From the NCBI GenBank assembly GCA_024763495.1, contig JANTFJ010000041.1:1-12200 (forward strand): 12,200 nucleotides of DNA. The letters are read 5' to 3'. Both the position numbers and the translations under genes were made by a program. The number at the start of each line of letters is the position of its first letter. Positions within the stretch are counted from its first letter, which is position 1. This stretch comes from Desulfobulbaceae bacterium. GTDB lineage: Bacteria > Desulfobacterota > Desulfobulbia > Desulfobulbales > SURF-16. This document shows positions 1-6,470 of the stretch, one piece after another. The notes under the pieces were generated by a model. That model ran no database searches, was not told the origin of the DNA, and worked only from the letters and a program-made list of their open reading frames with translations.

Positions 1-97
1 TCGCTTACCTCCGGCTAAAGACATGCCGGAATGACGAGCGAGTTTTATTGGTGATGTTATATGACTTCAAATACTTATCTCAAGTCAGCAAGTTGAG
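1..97. other. Gene-free left edge with two small inverted repeats
   Basis: No convincing coding region is visible here. Two short inverted repeats are present: CCGGC/GCCGG (11-15 with 25-29, 9-base loop) and CTCAA/TTGAG (79-83 with 93-97, 9-base loop). The second lies immediately downstream of the stop codon of the minus-strand pilin operon. Neither is followed by a T-run in the direction of that operon, so neither is a clear intrinsic terminator. Confidence 0.5.
11..29. repeat. Short inverted repeat, possible REP-like fragment
   Basis: CCGGC and GCCGG pair across a 9-base loop. Read on the minus strand, the flanking text (CGTCATTCCGGCATG...) resembles the small dispersed extragenic palindromes common in many proteobacterial genomes. 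That similarity is from memory of the general style of such repeats. The stem is only 5 bp, and copy number cannot be judged from this window. Confidence 0.3.
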
Positions 98-625
98 TTA
101 AAAAAAGAAAAAACTCGAATCATGGCCACTATCATCTCCTACTATGCCAAGACGTCTTTTTTCAGCATAATAGGTGTCATCCCAGGCCGGGCTGCTTTTA
201 TTATAGGCGCGGACAGTAACATCAACCTGTACCTCGGTTGTCGTTGTTTTGAAAAAAAATCCGCTGGTCGTTGTCGTCACAGTTGTAATTTGCTTATATA
301 AATAATTCAGGCCGCCGTATTTCTGCTGACTGTTGAGCGTGAAGGGATCAGGCCCGCTTGTGGTAACCGATTCCGTAGTGCCGGTTGGAGTTAAAAAATC
401 AAATAATGTGGTTGAAGAGCCGACTACTGCGTCGGCCGCAATATCCTCATAGACACTTTCCGCCGTGAGCTGACATTGTATTTCCGCGTTATGAGCGATT
501 TCCAAAGGAATACATGTCCTGGAGTAATAATAAGCGGCCAGGCCTATGCCGGTGATAAGCGGCATCAGCAGCAGGACAATAATCATGGCACTGCCCTGCC
601 GGTTAAAGTAAAATTTGTTTATCAT
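98..625 (-). CDS. PilX/GspK-like minor prepilin, tip-type (no Glu5)
   Basis: A 175-residue protein with a short basic leader (MINKFYFNRQG, about 11 residues) followed by a hydrophobic helix starting SAMIIVLLLM. This is a type III (prepilin peptidase) signal ending in Gly. The residue at mature position 5 is Ile, not Glu. Loss of Glu5 is a known trait of GspK-type tip pseudopilins, and PilX-like proteins have similar N-termini. The protein is much shorter than typical GspK, so PilX-like is the safer label. The body is rich in Ser/Thr, with a Thr-rich hairpin-like segment near residues 112-135, and ends in four Phe encoded by a T-rich tract. I chose the ATG at 623-625 because it lies 4 bases after the stop of the preceding gene. 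An upstream TTG is in frame but would add residues that do not fit a leader. Likely translated by coupling, as no clear Shine-Dalgarno is seen. Confidence 0.75.
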   Translation of the reverse strand: MINKFYFNRQGSAMIIVLLLMPLITGIGLAAYYYSRTCIPLEIAHNAEIQCQLTAESVYEDIAADAVVGSSTTLFDFLTPTGTTESVTTSGPDPFTLNSQQKYGGLNYLYKQITTVTTTTSGFFFKTTTTEVQVDVTVRAYNKSSPAWDDTYYAEKRRLGIVGDDSGHDSSFFFF

Positions 626-629
626 GCTG

Positions 630-1163
630 TTATTGAAAGCGGCCGGGGTCAGTATCGCAGAGAGCCTCAAAAATAAAGGTCTTGCTCAGGATTTCAACAC
701 TGTTGTCCATACATTTAAGGACAAGTTTTATATGCACCATATTGTTTTCTCTAGAGCTTTTCGAGCCATTGCCGTCCGCGTCTACCCCCCGAACAAACAA
801 ACTGCCTGCTTCGGTATAAATTCCACCATTATTCCAGGAAGGCAGCAGGTTTACGCCAGCTCGAGTCAACTGATTACCGCTTATTGTATAAGTTGCTGAT
901 TCTAATGCCAGAGTATCTTGAGAACCATTTACCGACACGCTGTTCGAGGTGATTATATCCTCTTTCAGCAGGTTAAAAATGTTTGAAGCGCACTCCATCA
1001 GCTTAAATGTTTTTACATCCTGGGCGGCATAGAGAGTGGCATGGATAAAATATCCTACCCCCAGCGATAAAATCATTGACAGCACTACGGCTACCATCAT
1101 TTCAACCATGGTGAAGCCGCTGTCCGGCCGCCACTGTTTCAGGTTGCCATGCTGTTTATTCAT
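630..1163 (-). CDS. PilW/GspJ-like minor prepilin
   Basis: A protein of about 177 residues with a charged leader of about 16 residues ending in Asp-Ser-Gly. It is followed by FTMVEMMVAVVL, a canonical prepilin N-terminus with Phe1 and Glu5 after the cleavage Gly and a hydrophobic helix of about 25 residues. The length, helix sequence and position as third prepilin in the set fit GspJ/PilW-type minor pilins, which form part of the tip complex of type II pseudopili or type IV pili. Two ATGs are possible, at 1172 and 1163. I favour 1163, because an AGG lies 10 bases upstream of it while the same AGG is only 1 base from the 1172 ATG. The gene start overlaps the end of the preceding gene. Three Cys are present in the globular part. 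Confidence 0.8.
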   Translation of the reverse strand: MNKQHGNLKQWRPDSGFTMVEMMVAVVLSMILSLGVGYFIHATLYAAQDVKTFKLMECASNIFNLLKEDIITSNSVSVNGSQDTLALESATYTISGNQLTRAGVNLLPSWNNGGIYTEAGSLFVRGVDADGNGSKSSRENNMVHIKLVLKCMDNSVEILSKTFIFEALCDTDPGRFQ

Positions 1164-1608
1164 GAAATACATGCCTGGTCAATGATGCCTGAACATCTGT
1201 GTTTTCCGTAACCCGGACTTCAAGCAGCCATTTGTCGGTCGTGCTGTCCACGCAGCCCACAGTCCAACTCATCCCGCAGGCTGGACAAATAGTCTGCAAA
1301 TCATTCGACAGTGAAGGTGTAAGGGCTGCTGCCTCGGTCGCTGAATCCCTGGCCGTGGTCGGACAGCTTGCTCCCCATTCACCATCCTTTACCAGGCAGA
1401 TCAAGCGCTCTATTTGATTACTCACCGCCGCCAGGGCCAGCTGCTCCTTCATGTAATTCTGGCGGGCCCGGATCTGGCTGGTCAAGAGCTGGCTTAAGCC
1501 GGCAATCATGATGCCCAGCAGCAGGATGGCTATTGTCACCTCAATAATAGCCGCTCCCCGGTTACCAGTTATAAGTTTTTGTCTCACTTGGAGTGACTGT
1601 GGCATCAT
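1156..1608 (-). CDS. PilV/GspI-like minor prepilin, Cys-rich
   Basis: A 150-residue protein with leader MMPQSLQVRQKLITGNRG followed by AAIIEVTIAILLLGIM. It has the cleavage Gly, Glu at mature position 5 and a hydrophobic helix, as in type IV prepilins. Its short size and place between the major-type and GspJ-like pilins match GspI/PilV proteins. The globular domain has five Cys, including a Cys-Pro-Ala-Cys near residues 106-109, suggesting disulfides after export. The ATG at 1606-1608 gives a 47-base overlap with the upstream pilin gene. A GTG at 1585-1587 would shorten the leader by seven residues and reduce the overlap. Neither has an obvious Shine-Dalgarno, so the start is uncertain. Confidence 0.8.
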   Translation of the reverse strand: MMPQSLQVRQKLITGNRGAAIIEVTIAILLLGIMIAGLSQLLTSQIRARQNYMKEQLALAAVSNQIERLICLVKDGEWGASCPTTARDSATEAAALTPSLSNDLQTICPACGMSWTVGCVDSTTDKWLLEVRVTENTDVQASLTRHVFHE

Positions 1609-2002
1609 AGCTGAAGGTAATTGTCTTGCCGCTCAAGGCGGGAATGTTTCCGGATGCGGTGAGAGTAAAAGTATTAACTCCAACTCCGGAAAGAGCAAAT
1701 GTCCAGTTTGTCGTTGTCTCAACTACATTATATGGCGGCCCCTGCAGCCCCCCGGCCCCTGATTTGGTCATCCCGCTGAAACTGTTGCCGTTATAAGCCC
1801 GGTAGCGCTGGGCCGCCATGCTGTAGGCATAGATAACGGCCTCGGCTTCCGGGGCATAGGCGTCAATCTGGTTGTTTTTGTAGATGGGAATAGCCACGGC
1901 AGCAAGAATGGCCATGATAACTACTACCACCATCATTTCAATCAGGCTGAAACCCTTTTGTCCGGTTTCTTTTAAATATTTATCGGAAAAAATTTTTTTC
2001 AT
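1562..2002 (-). CDS. Type IV pilin / GspG-like major prepilin
   Basis: A 146-residue prepilin with a 17-residue basic leader (MKKIFSDKYLKETGQKG) and the mature N-terminus FSLIEMMVVVVIMAILAAVA followed by IP. Phe1, Glu5 and Pro22 are all present, so cleavage and N-methylation by a prepilin peptidase and polymerisation through the N-terminal helix are expected. The mature protein is about 129 residues with no Cys and a beta-rich Gly/Thr/Ser C-terminal domain. It is first in the minus-strand operon and has the most canonical N-terminus, so it is probably the main filament subunit. Whether it forms a surface pilus or a periplasmic pseudopilus cannot be read from the sequence. There is no good Shine-Dalgarno before the ATG; the leader region is almost pure A/T. 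Confidence 0.9.
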   Translation of the reverse strand: MKKIFSDKYLKETGQKGFSLIEMMVVVVIMAILAAVAIPIYKNNQIDAYAPEAEAVIYAYSMAAQRYRAYNGNSFSGMTKSGAGGLQGPPYNVVETTTNWTFALSGVGVNTFTLTASGNIPALSGKTITFSYDATVTPSETKTYNW

Positions 2003-2003
2003 A

Positions 2004-2019
2004 AAATTAAATTTAATTT
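2004..2019. repeat. 16-bp perfect AT palindrome before the pilin start
   Basis: AAATTAAATTTAATTT reads identically on both strands and lies 1 base upstream of the pilin start codon (2000-2002, minus strand). It would lie in the 5' untranslated region of the pilin mRNA where a Shine-Dalgarno is expected but absent. It could be a binding site or simply low-complexity A/T sequence. Confidence 0.4.
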
Positions 2020-2067
2020 AATATTTAAAAGAGTTAATGATATGATAATTCTGCGGCTCATAATTCA

Positions 2068-2097
2068 ATGATAGTAAATAATTAATCTTTAAGTCAA
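2068..2097 (-). promoter_or_regulatory. Predicted sigma70-type promoter for the prepilin operon
   Basis: On the minus strand, TTGACT (2092-2097) is followed after 18 bases by TATCAT (2068-2073). Each hexamer has one mismatch to the sigma70 consensus. Initiation near 2060 would give a leader of about 60 bases before the pilin ATG. No sigma54-type GG-N10-GC pair was found, although such promoters drive pilin genes in some bacteria. Confidence 0.55.
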
Positions 2098-2131
2098 ATA
2101 ATAATTATCCGGCGATCCCGGTTAAACAGTT

Positions 2132-3574
2132 ATGATTAACATAATCCTACGACATAATTACCTGTACTTATGCATCGTCTCGATCCTGCTTTTTTCCGCT
2201 GCCCCGGCCCGGGCGGCAGAGAACAGTTCTGCGGCAACGGCGGCATCCGGCCCTGAGCAATATTTGACAGTTATGGACTGCATAAATATGGCGGATCATT
2301 CTCACCCGGCAATCAGCCTGAGCATGGCTCGACTTCGGGAGGCAGAGGCCCTGGTAAAGGAAGCTCGTTCCCACCTGTTCCCGCAAGCCGGCTATGATCT
2401 CAGCGCCAGGCGCTATGCCGATAACCCCGGCCTGGAAGGCTATGTAGACTACGAGGGCAAAGAGCAGGTCAGCGCCGGCCTGTCATTTTCCTGGTCACTG
2501 TACAGCTGGAATCGCCTGACCAACAATGTCAAGGCTGAAGAGCATGAAAAAATTGCCCGTAAATGGGAAATGCTCCGGGTGCGGGAAAAAGCCATCCATG
2601 AAGCTGTTGCCGCCTACTGGACCCTGGCCTCGACTATTGAGGCCAAACATTACCTGGGCATGACTATCCATGAGTTGAAACTTTTCCAGGAAACAGCAGG
2701 TAGCGATCTGCAAAAAGGTTCAGCAAACGTCCTGGAAAAAGACGTAATTCAAATAGAAGTAGAAATAAACAAGATGGAGGCCTGGCTCGGCACCCTTGAC
2801 CGCTGGTTCGGCACAGCCGCTCAGGGACTGGCCATTGCCATTGGTCAGCCAGCCCGGCATCCCCGGATTACCGATAAGATTGTCCGTTATAAAAAACTGG
2901 CAATTTCCTATAGTGACTGCCTTGCCGCGGCCTGGGAGCACCGGGCCGAGCTGAAAGCCTCGGCCGCAAGAATAAAATCAGCACAATTACAGGTTGATAT
3001 CAGCCGCCGCCTGAACTGGCCAACCCTATCCCTGTTCGGCAGGGGCGAATTGACTGAAGATGATTATACCCCGAGCCAGGATTCAACCGGGATGATTGGT
3101 ATTTCCCTGAAGGGAACACTCTTTAACGGCTTTCACCAAGATGCCGCAACCGCCAGGGCCCTGGCCAGGTATGAAGAATTGCGGAGCGAACACCGCCTGC
3201 TTGAAGATGAAATCAGGCAACAGGTTTATAGTGCTTACCTCAGGGTTAAGGAGGCTTACCGTCAACTTGTCCGCTACCGCCGGGCCCGTCGGACTGCCCT
3301 GGAAAAACTGGAGTTGGTCAGGAGCGGCTACGCCATGAAAGTCAGTGATGTGGAAGATGTCCTTGGGGCCCAGGTGGAAAGGCGTTTCCGGGATCGTGAT
3401 TATATTTTTACCAAGTTGAATCTTCTCATTGCCCTGAATGATTTGAATTTTGCCGGCGGCACCCGGATTTACGACTTTAGCCGCCATGTTTCAGAAAACA
3501 GGGGACAGAAGAGAGCAGTTGCAAGCCGGGGCGGAGAGAAAGGAAGACATACGGAGAACGGCAATGAAGATTAA
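2132..3574 (+). CDS. TolC-family outer-membrane channel protein
   Basis: A 480-residue protein, the usual size for the TolC/OEP family. Residues 1-28 form a Sec signal peptide (hydrophobic core, Ala-Arg-Ala before the cut). The mature part shows the two-fold OEP repeat. The first half begins with the family pattern of small helices (YLTVMDCINMADHSHPAISL), and the second has the AELKASAARIKSAQ segment. Long amphipathic coiled-coil helices are interrupted by membrane strands (for example near 116-126 and 316-333). TolC proteins trimerise into a tunnel through outer membrane and periplasm for type I secretion or efflux. No ABC transporter or membrane-fusion protein is adjacent. Instead the gene opens an operon for a type IV filament machine, and its last 11 bases overlap the next gene. 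The final 25 residues are a charged, probably disordered tail. No Shine-Dalgarno is visible. Confidence 0.9.
   Translation: MINIILRHNYLYLCIVSILLFSAAPARAAENSSAATAASGPEQYLTVMDCINMADHSHPAISLSMARLREAEALVKEARSHLFPQAGYDLSARRYADNPGLEGYVDYEGKEQVSAGLSFSWSLYSWNRLTNNVKAEEHEKIARKWEMLRVREKAIHEAVAAYWTLASTIEAKHYLGMTIHELKLFQETAGSDLQKGSANVLEKDVIQIEVEINKMEAWLGTLDRWFGTAAQGLAIAIGQPARHPRITDKIVRYKKLAISYSDCLAAAWEHRAELKASAARIKSAQLQVDISRRLNWPTLSLFGRGELTEDDYTPSQDSTGMIGISLKGTLFNGFHQDAATARALARYEELRSEHRLLEDEIRQQVYSAYLRVKEAYRQLVRYRRARRTALEKLELVRSGYAMKVSDVEDVLGAQVERRFRDRDYIFTKLNLLIALNDLNFAGGTRIYDFSRHVSENRGQKRAVASRGGEKGRHTENGNED
3553..3556 (+). promoter_or_regulatory. Shine-Dalgarno deciding the start of the fusion gene
   Basis: GGAG lies 7 bases before the ATG at 3564, inside the end of the TolC-like gene. 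It supports that ATG over an earlier in-frame start at 3450, which would place 38 non-hydrophobic residues before an evident signal peptide. Confidence 0.7.
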
Positions 3575-5867
3575 CCGGTTGACCTCAGTCCTGCTTATAT
3601 TGTCGGCTCTTATTTGCTGCCGCCCGGTAAATGTCATGGCCGCCTTGACCATGGGCTATTTTAATGGCGGGCCGATTACTTCAGGTGAACAGTCGGCCGG
3701 CCGGCTGGCAGCCTACCTGGCCGATTATCTGGATACGGGAGTAACAGTCATCCGGACATCCGGCGATCTTGAGCTGCTCAAGGCGCTTAATTCCGGTCGG
3801 GTTGACATGGCGGTGCTGCCTGATTATCTGGTACTTGCCGCTAAAAACTGCAAACCGTTATCCACCCCGATAAGCTTGGATGACCGCCGGAATTTTAAAC
3901 TTTATCTCCTTGCCGGGGTAAATAATCCGCTTAAAAAAATTGCCGACTTAAAAGGCCAGGGCCTGGCAAGGCTGACAGGTGAAGAGCGGTCGGTTGATCT
4001 TTTTATCCGGAAACTGACCGGCAGCAGGACAAGATCATACTTTAAACAAATCCGGGAGGCTGATACCACGGCTGAGGTTGTGGAAATGGTCAGGGAAGGA
4101 AAAGCGGGCGCTGCCTGTCTCAGTGACAGTTCGCTGGAGATTATCAAAAAACTTAATCCCGGCCTGGCCCGGCAACTGAAAATAATCAAGGATTCTCCAG
4201 CTTACCCGAATCATCCCTTTATGGTTAATAATACGGTTAATCAGGAGATGGGGAGAAAAATATTTACTGTTCTTGCCAATATGCGGCATGATTACGCCGC
4301 GGCCCAGATCCTTATGCGTTTAGGCATAAAGGGCTTTGGCCCACCGATAACTGAGGTCGGAGCTTATCCGCAATTCAGTCAACTTGCGCCGGAGCGTAAA
4401 AAAGCGCAACCTCCAACGGAAGTAAGCCCGAAAAAGGTTAAGCAGCTCGTTAAACCGCAGGAGCCGGAAATTAAGCCGGACAACAAGATTGGTTCTCCTG
4501 CCTTGTCGGCAGGGACAACGGCTGCCATCCCGATAACGAAGAGCGGGCCCCGGGAAATTATTGAACAGCCCAAAAATGAACAACCAAAAACAAAAATAAA
4601 GAAGAATATTTCCGTGGCGGCAACAGGCAATGTTTCAGCCCCGGCCCCTGGTTCTGGGCCTGGTCCTGAAAAATTGAAACCACCGGAGCTTAATACGGCA
4701 GGTGATTTTACGGCTGACTATGATTTTTTTGCCGGGCTGACTGACAGTGAGCCGGCCGCGGAAGCTGTTAAGCCAGAATTTATCCCGGAAAATAAACTTA
4801 AAATTCTTGAAGCCGGAGGGGAAGTACCGCCTGCTGTTCCCGCAAAAAATTTTTCCTGGCTCTTCCTGTCCCTTAAAATAATTTTCTCTCTCCTGCTTCT
4901 CAGCCTGGCTGCCTATGTGTATGTTTTTCTCCGCGCCCGCCTGATTGGCAAAACAACCATTGTTCTCCTCCAGGCCGCTGGTAAACTTCATGCTGTCAGC
5001 TGCAGAATCAGGAAAAATATTCTCCATGTCGAAAAATATTTCCAGGCTGACTTTGAGAGTGTCCCGGAAAGCGGTATAGAGCATATTTTACCCGAAATGT
5101 TGACGGATTTTGGCTATAAAAGCGACAGGGCGGAGATAGTGACTATTATTTCTTCCGCAAAGGCGGTTTTCCTGCAAATGACCCTGCCGATTTTAAAGAA
5201 AGAGGAAATTGCCTCGGCCCTGCCCTGGCAGATAAAAGAAAAAAAGATCAATTTTTCTCCAGAAGATGACAAGGTAGAATTTTTCGTCAGGATCAGTGAT
5301 AAGAAGAAAAATGAAATGATTATAGATACCATTATTTTTTCGCAAAATGAATATGTCCAGGAATGGCCGGCCCTGCCGGAAACCGGGGCCAGGGCAATCA
5401 ACCTTGAGTGTGCCTTGTTTCATGCTTTTTGCTGCGCCCTGAATAATTTTACTCCCCAGGATATTGCCTTTGTCTATCAGCTTGACGATGAACAGGCCAT
5501 TATATTTCTCCTGGGCGGTCAGGAAGGGGTTGTCAGCCGGCGGCTTTTCACCTCTGCCGGTTTTGAAGCCGATGACGCGGAAGATACCGCGATTGAACTG
5601 TGGTGGCCGGGTTTTCTCAGTGATATGGAGCAGACTTTCCGCTATTACCACCAGCAAAACGGTCGGCCCATTGTTTCGCTTTATCTGGCCGGGCGGGGAA
5701 TTCCTCAGGTTGATGATTACAGTGCTGAACTGAGCAGGAAACTGGAAATAGAGGTGGCCGGTCTTAATCTGCTTGAGCAGGTGATTCTCGAAAATGTCAG
5801 GCCGGAAGAACAAGGCTGGATAGAACTAATGGTCGGAGCCGTTTTCCCATGCGCCGCAAAAAAATAA
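3564..5867 (+). CDS. Fusion: PhnD-like periplasmic binding domain, linker, TM, PilM/GspL-like domain
   Basis: A 767-residue protein. Residues 1-26 are a Sec signal peptide (cut after Val-Met-Ala; no lipobox). Residues 27-270 resemble PhnD-type solute-binding proteins: opening strand LTMGYFNGG, SGRVDMAVLPDYLVL and an ADLKGQ motif, as in binding proteins for phosphonate-like ligands. Residues 271-429 are a Pro/Lys/Glu-rich, probably disordered linker. Residues 433-456 are a transmembrane helix with Arg on its C-terminal side, so the following part is predicted cytoplasmic. Residues 463-767 resemble PilM/GspL: LPILKKEEIASALPWQIKEK matches the region before the second lobe, and YLAGRGIP matches the late glycine motif. 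The DxG-type nucleotide phosphate loops look degenerate. PilM is normally soluble, and GspL has the opposite order (cytoplasmic N-terminus), so this arrangement is unusual. The gene lies next to PilN-like, PilO/P-like and secretin genes, supporting a platform role. The ligand is unknown. Confidence 0.8.
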   Translation: MKINRLTSVLLILSALICCRPVNVMAALTMGYFNGGPITSGEQSAGRLAAYLADYLDTGVTVIRTSGDLELLKALNSGRVDMAVLPDYLVLAAKNCKPLSTPISLDDRRNFKLYLLAGVNNPLKKIADLKGQGLARLTGEERSVDLFIRKLTGSRTRSYFKQIREADTTAEVVEMVREGKAGAACLSDSSLEIIKKLNPGLARQLKIIKDSPAYPNHPFMVNNTVNQEMGRKIFTVLANMRHDYAAAQILMRLGIKGFGPPITEVGAYPQFSQLAPERKKAQPPTEVSPKKVKQLVKPQEPEIKPDNKIGSPALSAGTTAAIPITKSGPREIIEQPKNEQPKTKIKKNISVAATGNVSAPAPGSGPGPEKLKPPELNTAGDFTADYDFFAGLTDSEPAAEAVKPEFIPENKLKILEAGGEVPPAVPAKNFSWLFLSLKIIFSLLLLSLAAYVYVFLRARLIGKTTIVLLQAAGKLHAVSCRIRKNILHVEKYFQADFESVPESGIEHILPEMLTDFGYKSDRAEIVTIISSAKAVFLQMTLPILKKEEIASALPWQIKEKKINFSPEDDKVEFFVRISDKKKNEMIIDTIIFSQNEYVQEWPALPETGARAINLECALFHAFCCALNNFTPQDIAFVYQLDDEQAIIFLLGGQEGVVSRRLFTSAGFEADDAEDTAIELWWPGFLSDMEQTFRYYHQQNGRPIVSLYLAGRGIPQVDDYSAELSRKLEIEVAGLNLLEQVILENVRPEEQGWIELMVGAVFPCAAKK

Positions 5868-5880
5868 GGTCGTAAGCAAT

Positions 5881-6468
5881 ATGACATTTTCGGCAATTTC
5901 TTCAGATTGGCTAAAAAAACCGATTAACCGCATCACTGTTATTGTCGGGGCAGCCGGTATTGCCCTGCTGCTTATGCTTTTTTATCATTTGAACCAGATA
6001 AATCTCCATCAACAGCGGCAGGCCAGGGCCCTGGAAGAGGAAATAAGCCGGATATGGCCGCCGCCCGAAACCCCGATAACTGTTGCCTCCAATACGGAAA
6101 ACTGGGAGAAAGTTCTCCAGGAATTAAGCGTAAAACATAAAATTTTCTGGAATTCACGATTGACAAAAATAATAAATAACCTGCCGGAAGGTGTCTGGTT
6201 AAGCGGTATTTATCTGGCCGGAAACGGCCAGCATGCGATGATTGCCGAACAGGAAGGCTGGCTGACCCAGCCTGGAGAGGGCTTGACCCTGGAAGGAAGA
6301 ATTCATTCTACCGCAGATGATGAACATCTGGGAAATATCAGCCTCTATATTCAACGTAATTTAGACGATCAGGACTTGTCGGCTGAAAATAATTCCTGGG
6401 AACTTGTTAATCTGCAAAGAGTGGATGAACGGACAATCGCCTTTACCGCTCACTGTCCGGTGAATTAA
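5881..6468 (+). CDS. PilN-like inner-membrane platform protein
   Basis: A 195-residue bitopic protein with a short cytoplasmic N-terminus (1-17), one transmembrane helix (about 18-36), a coiled-coil stretch (about 38-55) and a periplasmic domain. The segment LTKIINNLPEGVWLSGIYL (about 94-112) is the typical PilN region (W/R-L..I...LP.GVWL) preceding a ferredoxin-like fold. In type IV pili PilN binds PilM through a conserved N-terminal INLLP-like motif and pairs with PilO. Here no INLLP motif is seen in the first 17 residues, which read MTFSAISSDWLKKPINR. That may go with the membrane-tethered PilM-like partner encoded just upstream. The gene starts 13 bases after that gene's stop; an AAGG lies 11 bases before the ATG. 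Confidence 0.8.
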   Translation: MTFSAISSDWLKKPINRITVIVGAAGIALLLMLFYHLNQINLHQQRQARALEEEISRIWPPPETPITVASNTENWEKVLQELSVKHKIFWNSRLTKIINNLPEGVWLSGIYLAGNGQHAMIAEQEGWLTQPGEGLTLEGRIHSTADDEHLGNISLYIQRNLDDQDLSAENNSWELVNLQRVDERTIAFTAHCPVN

Positions 6469-6470
6469 CC

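Larger units (their letters stand above)
2003..2131. other. Divergent intergenic region between pilin and machine operons
   Basis: This 129-base AT-rich stretch separates the leftward prepilin operon from the rightward TolC-to-GspF operon and must carry regulatory sites for both. A good promoter is visible on the minus strand (2068-2097). No equally good plus-strand promoter could be picked out; the best pair I saw (TTAATG 2034-2039, CATAAT 2059-2064) has a 19-base spacer and a weak -35. A GC island (CCGGCGATCCCGG, 2109-2121) stands out just upstream of the TolC start. Confidence 0.6.

Noticed and set aside
1562..2002. Conductive (e-pilin) type major pilin
   Set aside because: Aromatic residues at mature positions 1, 24 and 32 recall such pilins, but the mature protein of about 129 residues with a beta-rich globular domain is much longer than the short truncated pilins of that class.
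2003..2131. Sigma54 promoter for the pilin
   Set aside because: No GG-N10-GC element was found on the minus strand; a sigma70-type pair is present instead.
3083..3487. Antisense open frames such as those inside the TolC-like, fusion and ATPase genes
   Set aside because: They lie wholly within well-supported genes on the other strand, show no recognisable domains and lack ribosome sites.
3450..3563. Upstream start for the fusion gene
   Set aside because: It would put 38 polar residues before the signal peptide and lacks a ribosome site; the ATG at 3564 has GGAG at proper spacing.
3564..3640. Lipoprotein signal in the fusion protein
   Set aside because: Two Cys lie in the hydrophobic core of the signal, but the residue before each is Ile or Cys, not Gly/Ala/Ser. 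A signal peptidase I site follows at Val-Met-Ala.
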